From: Neopararhizobium haloflavum
GTDB taxonomy: Bacteria; Pseudomonadota; Alphaproteobacteria; Rhizobiales; Rhizobiaceae
Direction of reading: 5' to 3'
Length of the DNA stretch: 64,000 nt
Assembly (NCBI RefSeq): GCF_002750855.1
Contig: NZ_NWUC01000001.1
Coordinates: 1-64,000 of the forward strand
Shown here: one piece after another, positions 15,740-22,431 of the stretch
Numbering within the stretch: position 1 is the stretch's first letter
How the letters are laid out: every line of letters starts with the position of its first letter
Notes under the pieces: model-generated
The model's input: the letters and a program-made list of their open reading frames with translations, nothing else
Told to the model about the DNA's origin: nothing
Database searches by the model: none
Program-made: the position numbers and the translations under genes

Positions 15740-17061
15740 GCCGCTTCCTTCGTGCGCTCGGCACTGATCTCGGCGAAGGTCTGCCCCGTTTCAGCGTGGG
15801 TCGCCTCTTCCCCGGTGAACGCTTCCCATCGCTTGATTGCAACGTCGACGTAAGCCGGGTTCAACTCGATGGCGAAGCAGCGCCGGCCGCTCATTTCCGC
15901 CGCGATGATCGTCGTCCCCGAGCCGCTGAACGGCTCGTAAACGGCGTCGCCCGGCTCGGAATTGTTCTCGATCGGACGTTTCATGCACTCGACAGGCTTC
16001 TGCGTTGAGTGCCCGGTTTCCGATCGGGACGGCTTCGGGATTTCCCACAGCGTCGATTGCTTGCGACCGCCGTGATAGTGACCCTTTCCACCCTTCCGAA
16101 CCGCATACCAGCAAGGCTCATGCTGCCAGTGATAGTCGCCGCGACCGATAGCGAACTGCTGTTTCGCCCAAATGATCTGCGATCGGATGGCGAAGTCGGC
16201 CGCATTCAGGCTTTCGGAAACCGTCGCCGCGTGGATGCCGGCGTGCCAGACGTAAGCAACCTCTCCGGGGAAAAGTGCCCACGCCTCGCGCCAGTCGGCG
16301 CGGTCGTCGTTTAGAACCTTCCCGACTGCTCGCGCACCAACGACTGTGCCATTCTCACGCAAGATGCCATTTCGGAAGGCGGCATCGTATTCGACGCCGT
16401 ATGGCGGGTCCGTCACCATTAGGTGCGGTTTCTCTCCGCCAAGCAGTGCTGCGACCGTTTCGGCATCCGTGCTGTCACCGCAGATGATCCGGTGATTGCC
16501 GAGCAGCCAAATATCGCCGGGAAGGCTTACCGGCGCCTCCGGGGCTTCTGGCGTTTCCTCGGGGTCGGCTTCGCCAGCATTTCCGCCAAACTTAAGCAGG
16601 CGATCGAGTGACTTCGTATCGAAGCCGGTCAGGCCCAGGTCGAATTCTGCCTCGCTCAAGAACGTCAGTTCCAGCTTGAGAAGCTCGTCGTCCCATTCGC
16701 TCGTTTCCGCAAGCCGGTTATCGGCGAGCGTGTAGGCGCGGCGCTGCTCTTCCGACCAGTTGCTGCAGTCGATGACCGGGACGAAGCCCGCCGGGAGGTT
16801 CCGCCCCGACGGGAGCCGGATCGGATCGCCTGCTTCGAGCAGCTTCATCGCAGCCAAGCGCCGGCCGTGGCCGGCTATGATCACGCCGCCATCGTCGATG
16901 TCGGCAAGGATCGGATTTGTGAAGCCGAACTCCCGCATCGCCCCAGCGATCTGCTCAATCTGGTCTTCGGGGTGGGTCCGGGCATTGCGCGGGTTCGGCG
17001 TCAAGTCGGCAATCGGAACAAGCCGCCCATCGAAGGCGGTATCGGCGGCGTTCTTCGGCAT
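15736..17061 (-). CDS. ParB-domain DNA methyltransferase (N6-adenine/N4-cytosine, beta class)
   Basis: A 441-residue protein starting MPKNAADTAFDGRLVPIADL, with AGGA nine bases upstream. Residues about 10-120 are a ParB-like nuclease domain (NPRNARTHPEDQIEQI, IIAGHGRRLAAMKLL). The methyltransferase domain follows with DPPYGV at 218-223 (catalytic motif IV) and FSGSGTT at 378-384 (SAM-binding motif I). This order defines the beta class, which includes CcrM. There is no restriction partner nearby, so it is an orphan enzyme for modifying phage or host DNA, for restriction evasion or gene control. Specificity unknown. Confidence 0.92.
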   Translation of the reverse strand: MPKNAADTAFDGRLVPIADLTPNPRNARTHPEDQIEQIAGAMREFGFTNPILADIDDGGVIIAGHGRRLAAMKLLEAGDPIRLPSGRNLPAGFVPVIDCSNWSEEQRRAYTLADNRLAETSEWDDELLKLELTFLSEAEFDLGLTGFDTKSLDRLLKFGGNAGEADPEETPEAPEAPVSLPGDIWLLGNHRIICGDSTDAETVAALLGGEKPHLMVTDPPYGVEYDAAFRNGILRENGTVVGARAVGKVLNDDRADWREAWALFPGEVAYVWHAGIHAATVSESLNAADFAIRSQIIWAKQQFAIGRGDYHWQHEPCWYAVRKGGKGHYHGGRKQSTLWEIPKPSRSETGHSTQKPVECMKRPIENNSEPGDAVYEPFSGSGTTIIAAEMSGRRCFAIELNPAYVDVAIKRWEAFTGEEATHAETGQTFAEISAERTKEAA

Positions 17062-17177
17062 TTTCGGCGTCCTATAACCGCAAGCTATACAAAACAAACA
17101 GGCGATTTCATTTTCTTATAAATACGCGAATTTCGGGGGGCAGCGGCTCCGCGCCATTCGGGGGGCGCGAAAGGTAC

Positions 17178-17369
17178 CTAACCCGGGGGGTGCGCAATAT
17201 TCTTTCGCGAGGCCGAGGGGTGCGGGGTCGCACGGGGTCGGCGTGGTGGCTGCGACGGGAAGGGGAGGAAGGCGTCGGGATGGCGGATGGTGATGAGGGT
17301 GATGCCGATGATGAATGCGGCGATGATTGCGAAGAGGACGCTGAAGCCGATGATGATCGTCGGGTCCAT
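17178..17369 (-). CDS. Small single-span membrane protein, 63 aa
   Basis: Starts at the ATG at 17369 with AAGGG eight bases upstream. Residues 4-27 (TIIIGFSVLFAIIAAFIIG onward) form a strong membrane segment, followed by a Pro/Arg-rich cytoplasmic tail. It lies between the methyltransferase and a 59-aa gene on the same strand. It could be a small holin-like or membrane-stress protein; nothing specific was recognised. Confidence 0.6.
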   Translation of the reverse strand: MDPTIIIGFSVLFAIIAAFIIGITLITIRHPDAFLPFPSQPPRRPRATPHPSASRKNIAHPPG

Positions 17370-17493
17370 AGGCCACCCTTCTTGTTGGATGGAAGGTGGG
17401 GCCGGGGCTTCGCCCCGCCCCTTCGGGGCTCTTCCCCCTATGGTGTTTTCCCTTCCCCCCTTGAGGGAGATGATAGGGCTGCGGATGTGCAGG

Positions 17494-17673
17494 CTATTCC
17501 TCGCTCGACAAGGCGGCGAGCAGGAGGAAGGACATCAGCCCGCCAAATCCTCCTGGCTGGTCAACTCCACCACGACTTTGAAAGTCACGCTGGCGCTTCA
17601 TTGCGTCCTGCGCCTTCTTCCGAAGCTCGGGGTCTTCGGGAAGCAGCGGCGGCGGTGCGGATGGGATGCCCAT
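17494..17673 (-). CDS. Small phage protein of 59 aa
   Basis: The frame starts MGIPSAPPPLLPEDPELRKK, continues with a basic helix (AQDAMKRQRDFQSRGG) and ends in a hydrophobic helix (LMSFLLLAALSSEE). GGGAG lies about eleven bases upstream. It follows the gpZ-like gene after a 36-base gap in the same direction. Composition and codon use look coding. Function unknown. Confidence 0.6.
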   Translation of the reverse strand: MGIPSAPPPLLPEDPELRKKAQDAMKRQRDFQSRGGVDQPGGFGGLMSFLLLAALSSEE

Positions 17674-17709
17674 GTTAATTTTCGCTCCCGCTTTTGAGGC
17701 GCTTGCCGA

Positions 17710-18309
17710 TCAGAACTTGAGCGCGCGGCTGATCTCGTGGAAGACGCGCTGCGGCAGCATCGTCGCTACCGTCTGCTCGAAGGTCCGCCGGCTTTCGCCG
17801 CGGACCATCTCTTCAGGGATCGAAGGACCGAACATCATCTCGACCGCGTTATTGCGGCCTGACCTTGTGTTCGGCCCGCGCGTGTTCGTGAAGACGTGGC
17901 CATTCCCGACGTAGATGCCGGATCGATACGTGCCGGCGTAGATGAAGGCGCCGGGGAAGCGCTGCGTCTGCCCCCACACCTTGGCGCGAACGCCCCAGGA
18001 GAATTGCTTCGGCCGGAATTCCTTGAGGGGCAGCGGGCGACCTGTCGCCCAGATCACGCCTTCCAGCGCGCCCATGCCTCCTGGCCGGACTTGCCGCTTC
18101 TTGATCTCCTTGCGGACGCGACCGGCTGTAAGGCTGGTTTGCTTCGCAACTGCGCGGACGACGCGGCTGTGAACGGTATTGGTTACGCGATTGACTGCCC
18201 GGGCAAGCGCCTTGTGCGCCTCTCGTTCGCCGAGAGCGCCGAGCATGTTGCCATATCGCTCAAGGACTTCATCGCGCGTCTCGATGACGACAAGCGGGTT
18301 CTTAGCCAT
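17710..18309 (-). CDS. Prophage minor tail protein Z (gpZ)-like
   Basis: A 199-residue protein matching the lambda gpZ-like pattern: HKALARAVNRVTNTVHSRVV and RAVAKQTSLTAGRVRKEIKK (about 32-78), then GPSIPEEMVRG and a C-terminal helix. In lambda, gpZ helps attach the tail to the head. Normally it is between head completion and tail genes; here it lies about 3 kb upstream of terS, separated by the methyltransferase and membrane-protein genes. Confidence 0.8.
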   Translation of the reverse strand: MAKNPLVVIETRDEVLERYGNMLGALGEREAHKALARAVNRVTNTVHSRVVRAVAKQTSLTAGRVRKEIKKRQVRPGGMGALEGVIWATGRPLPLKEFRPKQFSWGVRAKVWGQTQRFPGAFIYAGTYRSGIYVGNGHVFTNTRGPNTRSGRNNAVEMMFGPSIPEEMVRGESRRTFEQTVATMLPQRVFHEISRALKF

Positions 18310-18345
18310 CGCTGCACCGTCTCTTTATCTGGCGCCGTACCGACC

Positions 18346-18468
18346 TTACCGGCGGCGCGCGGCTTGGGCCGCGTCCGCCTCGTTCGGTGTCTTGATTGCA
18401 ATGAGATTGTAAAGCCCGCTGCTTGTTCCCGCCGCTATCCAATCAATGAGCGGGCTTTGTATGTGCAC
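18346..18468 (-). CDS. Possible 40-aa leader gene upstream of gpZ-like gene
   Basis: A GTG-started frame reads VHIQSPLIDWIAAGTSSGLY and ends with a coding-looking helix (TPNEADAAQAARRR). It has only a weak CAGG upstream. A ten-base inverted repeat (AAAGCCCGCT/AGCGGGCTTT, about 18411-18459) lies within it, so the region could instead be a structured leader RNA. Confidence 0.35.
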   Translation of the reverse strand: MHIQSPLIDWIAAGTSSGLYNLIAIKTPNEADAAQAARRR

Positions 18469-18781
18469 GGATCGAGCCTGATGACGCGAAGAAAGCAGCC
18501 ATTTTGTCTCATTCGTCAAGCGGATTTTTTCGCATCATTCGCCATTGACGTATGGAGGGATCGCAAAAATCGAGGAAGATCAACGGTGTGACACGATGCA
18601 AAAAAATTCGCTGCGGGGCCTTGGGAACCCACTCAAATGATTGACCTATATCTTGTGCCGCTCATCTAAGCCGCCACAATTACCGAATATTTCCGACAAT
18701 TTCCAACCGATGCGTTGTCAAATCCTACGATTGATTGTAAATCTCCAACGTCGATAGAGAACGACCGATGGAGATACCCGA
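18469..18781. promoter_or_regulatory. Divergent intergenic region with tandem TCCRAC-N4-TCCAAC motif
   Basis: About 310 bases without a convincing gene separate a minus-strand block from the plus-strand operon at 18782. At 18692-18707 the half-sites TCCGAC and TCCAAC occur in tandem at a ten-base period, inside TTTCCGACAATTTCCAAC. Another TCCAAC is at 18744-18749. The region is AT-richer than its surroundings. It probably holds promoters for both directions and a phage-protein binding site. Confidence 0.5.
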
Positions 18782-19048
18782 ATGAAGACCGCCGAAGACC
18801 GCATCACTTCCGCCCATTGCTTCCAAAGAGGCGCTCGCGTTGCCCCTCTCAACGCTGAGGTCGCCGACACCCTGGCCCGCCGCAAATTCTTCAAGCGCGG
18901 CGTCGGCACTTGCGTTCGCGAAGACGCATTCATTCCGGCAACCGGAACCGTCGTTGGTCGGGCTGGCGATTACGCCATGGTTCATTGGGACAGCAAGCCG
19001 AGCGGCTGGGATGAGGCCGTCCACCCGGCCAACATCAAGGCGATTTAG
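18782..19048 (+). CDS. Phage protein with C-terminal SH3-like barrel, 88 aa
   Basis: First gene of the short plus-strand early operon, with GGAG before the ATG. The N-terminal half is basic (TLARRKFFKRGVGTCVRED). The C-terminal 40 residues (TGTVVGRAGDYAMVHWDS, then DEAVHPANIKAI) look like the small SH3/KOW-type barrel common in phage hypothetical proteins. Function unknown. A GC hairpin follows its stop. Confidence 0.75.
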   Translation: MKTAEDRITSAHCFQRGARVAPLNAEVADTLARRKFFKRGVGTCVREDAFIPATGTVVGRAGDYAMVHWDSKPSGWDEAVHPANIKAI

Positions 19049-19062
19049 GAGCCTTCCGGTTT

Positions 19063-19079
19063 CCCGCCCGGAGGGCGGG
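19063..19079 (+). terminator. Intercistronic hairpin, weak terminator or attenuator
   Basis: Right after the stop of the 88-aa gene a perfect seven-base stem CCCGCCC/GGGCGGG with a GGA loop is followed by TTT. The next gene starts 33 bases later. The short U run suggests attenuation or an mRNA-stability element rather than full termination. Confidence 0.5.
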
Positions 19080-19111
19080 TTTCCCGAATGCTTGGCGAAA
19101 GGGGAATTCCG

Positions 19112-19348
19112 ATGAAAGACTGCCCAAACTGGCCGAAGTGCGACTGCCCGAACGGCTTCCGGCTTCAATCCTGCCCAGTGCTTCAGGAGCGCATATCGCT
19201 CGCGAAGGATCACTCCGAACTCTTTACGGCAACGACCCGGGCGATCGTTTTTGTGGTGGCCGTCGTGGCGCTGCTTCTGGCGGGCGTCCAGCTTGCCGGC
19301 GCGCTTGGCGACCTTGACCGTAAGATCGAGCTTGAGGCGCGGGTCTGA
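19112..19348 (+). CDS. Cysteine-rich single-span membrane protein, 78 aa
   Basis: Starts MKDCPNWPKCDCPNGFRLQS with GGGGA eight bases upstream. Five cysteines lie in the first 25 residues and could bind metal. Residues about 45-65 (AIVFVVAVVALLLAGVQLAG) are a membrane helix. The stop overlaps the next ATG (TGATG). Unknown function. Confidence 0.75.
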   Translation: MKDCPNWPKCDCPNGFRLQSCPVLQERISLAKDHSELFTATTRAIVFVVAVVALLLAGVQLAGALGDLDRKIELEARV

Positions 19349-19626
19349 TGGAAGCTGAAGCGATCACCATCTACGACACGCTCAGCGCCTTCCTTTCCGA
19401 TCCCGCTGCGCCTGAGCGCCCGCATGTCCCGCCTGGGGGATGCTGCGGCCATCGCGACAACAGCCACATGACGTTCCTCGCGATGACGATCAGGAAGACG
19501 CGCAGCAACACCGAGCGCCTCCGCAAGCTTCAGGACTACGCCGTCCTTCTTGAACAGGTCGCCCCCGGCGATCCCTGCGTCGGCCGCGTAATGTCCTGGC
19601 ACCGGGAACTGATCGGGGCGCGCTAA
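19348..19626 (+). CDS. Hypothetical phage protein, 92 aa
   Basis: Starts MEAEAITIYDTLSAFL, overlapping the previous stop. It contains a PPGGCCGHRDNSH Cys/His cluster around residue 30 and a helical C-terminus (RLRKLQDYAVLLEQVAPG). A hairpin GGGGCGC/GCGCCCC (19615-19635) overlaps its stop codon. No known domain. Confidence 0.7.
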   Translation: MEAEAITIYDTLSAFLSDPAAPERPHVPPGGCCGHRDNSHMTFLAMTIRKTRSNTERLRKLQDYAVLLEQVAPGDPCVGRVMSWHRELIGAR

Positions 19627-19725
19627 AGGCGCCCCTCCTTTCCATCCCCTTTTCCAAGGATTGCCAGCCTATCCGCCCACACCGGCCGATAGACGGGCAA
19701 TCAGGCCCGGAAGGGAGAATAGCTG

Positions 19726-20034
19726 ATGAAAAGCATGGATAGCGTCGTCGAGGCCGTGCGCGCCGACCTTCTTGCCCGATCACAGACGGGGATTGAGAAG
19801 TACGGAAAGACGCTCGATCGCGAAGACCTTTGCCTGCGGGAATGGCTGCAGCACGCCTACGAAGAAACGCTCGATCAGGCCAATTACCTCAAGAGATCAA
19901 TCATGGAGATCGATGCCGTCAGCAATGAATGGCCGATCGACAAGGTTCTCCTTTCACCACGCCGCGCGGCCGATGAAATCGCCCGGCTCCGGGTAGGGCG
20001 AGGCCAATCATTTACCGAAGGAACATCATCATGA
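19726..20034 (+). CDS. Conserved phage hypothetical protein, 102 aa (MazG-like fragment pattern)
   Basis: Contains KYGKTLDREDLCLREWLQ and HAYEETLDQANYLKRSI, a stretch that recurs in many phage proteins and recalls the helical core of MazG-type nucleotide pyrophosphohydrolases, with acidic residues in EWLQHAYEE. The complete EExxE/EXXD set of active MazG is not clear, so activity is uncertain. The end overlaps the next ATG by four bases. Confidence 0.7.
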   Translation: MKSMDSVVEAVRADLLARSQTGIEKYGKTLDREDLCLREWLQHAYEETLDQANYLKRSIMEIDAVSNEWPIDKVLLSPRRAADEIARLRVGRGQSFTEGTSS

Positions 20035-20375
20035 CGGATAAGACGGATAAGGGCGCGTGGCGCTATTCCATCAACTACGGGCCGGAAGGCGAGGCGAATT
20101 ATGCCAACGTATATGACGACCAAGGTGATCTAGTCGGCAACTTCAAGATACGACATGCCATTGCGGTTGTTCGCGGTGCCAACGCTATCGACCGGCTGGA
20201 AAGCGCCGAGCGGGCGCTGCGGGCTTCCATGCGCGCCGCCGAACTGGCCATCTTCGTGGTCCGCAAACAAGGCGTCATGCCAAATTCAAGTTGGTCGGCC
20301 GGGTTCAAAAAAGACATGGACGCCGCCCTCGCTCACCAACAGAAATATGGAGGCAAGACCGATGCGGATAACTGA
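20031..20375 (+). CDS. Hypothetical phage protein, 114 aa
   Basis: Begins MTDKTDKGAWRYSINYGPEG. A beta-rich first half (ANYANVYDDQGDLVGNFKI) is followed by helices (RLESAERALRASMRAAELA). ATGA overlap with the previous gene and a 14-base overlap with the next place it firmly in the operon. No domain recognised. Confidence 0.72.
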   Translation: MTDKTDKGAWRYSINYGPEGEANYANVYDDQGDLVGNFKIRHAIAVVRGANAIDRLESAERALRASMRAAELAIFVVRKQGVMPNSSWSAGFKKDMDAALAHQQKYGGKTDADN

Positions 20376-21066
20376 CGAAATGCTGGAGCGTTGCGCCGCT
20401 CTTATCGGCGGCGGATCGACCTTTAGCCAAGAGGATCGGATTGAAACGGCGCGAGCGATACTGGAAGCCGCCATGCCCGACCCGGTGACGGATGATCCGG
20501 TTGCTTGGCGAACCGTAGGCAAGAGGGGTGACCCTCTCTTCAAGACGGCAGTCTACGAAATTGAAGGCAACGCCAAGAAGGTCGCCGAGCACCCCGAAAC
20601 ACCTGCTGTCAGCTATGAACCCCTCTATTCCGCCGCCACAGTCGCCCGCCTGCAAGCGGAGCGGGAAACGCAAGCAAAATTGTATCGGCAAGCTCTTTCC
20701 CGTGCCAAGCGCGCCGAAGCCGAGCGGGACGAGCTAGAGCGCGCACACGATGTGACATGCAACGTCCTGGCGGACACGACCAGACAGGCCACCGCCGCCG
20801 AAGCCGAGATCAACAGGCTGCGGGAGGCGTTGACGCCGATTGTGCGGCTGATCGAGAGTGTCGATGCATACGCGGCGGAATATCTCCGCGCCAACCCCGG
20901 CGAAGGAAAAGCCGACGGCATGACTGACAATGAACTGGCGTCGCTTTTTGCTCCAGACAACCAAGCCTGCTTAACTGACGGCAAAATCAAAAGCCCCGTC
21001 AAAATCACATGGGGCGATCTTCGCGTGATCCGATCAGCCCTCAGCACAGAGGGGGATGGGCGGTGA
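20362..21066 (+). CDS. Coiled-coil phage protein, 234 aa
   Basis: The ATG at 20362 (MRITDEMLERCAALIGGG) follows AGGCAAG and overlaps the previous gene. Residues about 1-35 resemble a short helical module common in phage proteins (ETARAILEAAM). Residues about 95-160 (ARLQAERETQAKLYRQALSR, AEAERDELERAHD, AEINRLREAL) form a coiled coil. It probably oligomerises or bridges partners. Function unknown. Confidence 0.75.
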   Translation: MRITDEMLERCAALIGGGSTFSQEDRIETARAILEAAMPDPVTDDPVAWRTVGKRGDPLFKTAVYEIEGNAKKVAEHPETPAVSYEPLYSAATVARLQAERETQAKLYRQALSRAKRAEAERDELERAHDVTCNVLADTTRQATAAEAEINRLREALTPIVRLIESVDAYAAEYLRANPGEGKADGMTDNELASLFAPDNQACLTDGKIKSPVKITWGDLRVIRSALSTEGDGR

Positions 21067-21260
21067 GCGAAGTGGATCAGACACAAGCGGAAGAGCTTCT
21101 GAAGGCAGCGAAGAAGCTCATCGCTGCAGTCGACTACGACGTGAACGGTATTCGCGGGAAGGGCGGTAATGGTGGCCTTACTTCTACCGACACGATCCGA
21201 GCCGCGGACGAAGCGCGGCTTGCTATCTACCGATACGAGCGGAAAAAGAATGAAGAATGA
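21063..21260 (+). CDS. Small phage protein, 65 aa, GTG start
   Basis: The GTG overlaps the previous stop (GTGA) and begins VSEVDQTQAEELLKAAKKL; an ATG farther upstream lies inside the previous gene. Helical, charged, with RAADEARLAIYRYERKKNEE at the end. It overlaps the next gene by eleven bases. Confidence 0.6.
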   Translation: MSEVDQTQAEELLKAAKKLIAAVDYDVNGIRGKGGNGGLTSTDTIRAADEARLAIYRYERKKNEE

Positions 21261-21711
21261 CGAACTTCCACCTATGCCGATCGGCAAGGTCGCCGAGCTT
21301 ATCGGCGTGCCGCAAAAACTCCTTTCGCGCTGGCGAACAATGGGCGAGCTTGCGGGGATCGCCCCGCACCCGCAAAAGAAGCGCAGCAAGGCCGTGTGGG
21401 AGCCGGATGCGATAAGGGCGGCTCTTGAGCGAAAAAAGCGTCAAGAGGCGGCCAGGAGCCGCCCTGCCAAGCGATCCGGGAGCATTCCTAAGAAGACCCG
21501 ATCCACAAGCCCAACTGTGCGTCAAATATTCAACGCGGCCGACGCAAAGGATATTCGAATGGTCGATATCCAGCAGGCGACAAGTCGCGGATATGACCTG
21601 ATCATGCGGTGGCGCTACGGGAAGAACCTTCCCTCGATCGCGGCGGTGGAAGAGATGGCTGAAGCCTGCGGGCTTGAGATCGTCGTCCGCGAAAAATCAG
21701 AAGCGGAATAA
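21250..21711 (+). CDS. Phage DNA-binding protein with two helix-turn-helix segments
   Basis: A 153-residue protein from the ATG at 21250. Residues about 5-60 look like a MerR/AlpA-type winged helix (MPIGKVAELIGVPQKLLSRW, then VWEPDAIRAAL). A basic linker follows. Residues about 95-145 resemble an XRE/Cro fold (DIRMVDIQQATSRGYDLIMR, then LPSIAAVEEMAEACGLEIVV). Two DNA-binding modules in the last gene of this operon suggest a phage transcription regulator. It is one candidate for the factor that reads the TTTCCAAC motifs (inference). Confidence 0.75.
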   Translation: MKNDELPPMPIGKVAELIGVPQKLLSRWRTMGELAGIAPHPQKKRSKAVWEPDAIRAALERKKRQEAARSRPAKRSGSIPKKTRSTSPTVRQIFNAADAKDIRMVDIQQATSRGYDLIMRWRYGKNLPSIAAVEEMAEACGLEIVVREKSEAE

Positions 21712-21893
21712 AGCTGCGGCGCCCATCGTGGGCGCTAACCGCTCAGGACTAAGGCGCAAGGCGATCCTGATCACAATGATCGGGAAGCCTTGCCGCCGCA
21801 TCCCCCTTGCCGCAGCCATGATGCGCGGGCGCTTGCTATAGGCGCGGACGCATAGCGTCGAAGCGCCAGCGCGTTTGATGAAGACGTGCCGGC
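21712..21893. other. Convergent intergenic stretch without a supported gene
   Basis: The plus-strand operon ends at 21711 and the minus-strand replication module at 21894. A hairpin GCGCCCA/TGGGCGC (21719-21735) follows the plus-strand stop but lacks a T run. Open frames here lack start signals. It may hold transcription ends for both operons. Confidence 0.4.
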
Positions 21894-22409
21894 TCAATGT
21901 TGCCCCCGCGCAATTTCGTTTCCTGCCAAGCCCTGGGCGATCGTTGAAAGCGCCTTGTCCCGCGCGCGGTAGGCAGTCGCCCGCGGCCAACCGAGATGGT
22001 CGCAGGCAGCATCAAACTTCGCCTTCTTCGTGATCTTGCATCTGATCCAGACGTGCAGGACGCGCGCCGGTCCCGGCTGCTCGCGGAGATACTGCGCCGG
22101 CCACCACAAGATGCGCTCGAATTGGCTGACACGGGCCGGGCTGTAAGCCCGGCGGCGGACGGGAGCATCAAGCTCGTCGATATCCGGCCATCCCTCAAGA
22201 TCGCGCTCGGCGGCGGTAATCAGGAGATCGGGAAAACTGTTGATCCGGGTCGAGGGGCCGACAGGCCCGGCGGCAGCACGCGCCCATCGCACCGCCTCGA
22301 CCAACTCTTCGCCGACGGCCTTTGGCGTCCAGACATCCTCAAGGCCGCGATGCGTGACACCGCGATTGTCACGCTGATAATTATTCATGTCACTTTCCCA
22401 ATCTTCCAT
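21894..22409 (-). CDS. DUF6362-like phage protein, 171 aa
   Basis: The ATG at 22409 (MEDWESDMNNYQRDNRG) with GGGAAAA upstream is the likely start; an ATG at 22388 is an alternative. Residues about 20-110 (VWTPKAVGEELVEAVRWARA, WPDIDELDAPVRRRAYSP) and a C-terminal HTH-like segment (KAKFDAACDHLGWPRATAYR) match DUF6362-type phage proteins. The C-terminal helices suggest DNA binding. Last gene of the replication module, 22 bases after the helicase gene. Confidence 0.72.
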   Translation of the reverse strand: MEDWESDMNNYQRDNRGVTHRGLEDVWTPKAVGEELVEAVRWARAAAGPVGPSTRINSFPDLLITAAERDLEGWPDIDELDAPVRRRAYSPARVSQFERILWWPAQYLREQPGPARVLHVWIRCKITKKAKFDAACDHLGWPRATAYRARDKALSTIAQGLAGNEIARGQH

Positions 22410-22431
22410 GAATTTTCCCGATATTTCCGCG

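Noticed and set aside
17400-17435. Back-to-back GGGGC/GCCCC hairpins as a terminator
   Set aside because: Very short GC stems without a U tract; typical of local GC-rich sequence.
21719-21735. Hairpin after the plus-strand early operon as terminator
   Set aside because: Only seven pairs with a three-base loop and no T run on either side; kept only as a remark on the intergenic stretch.
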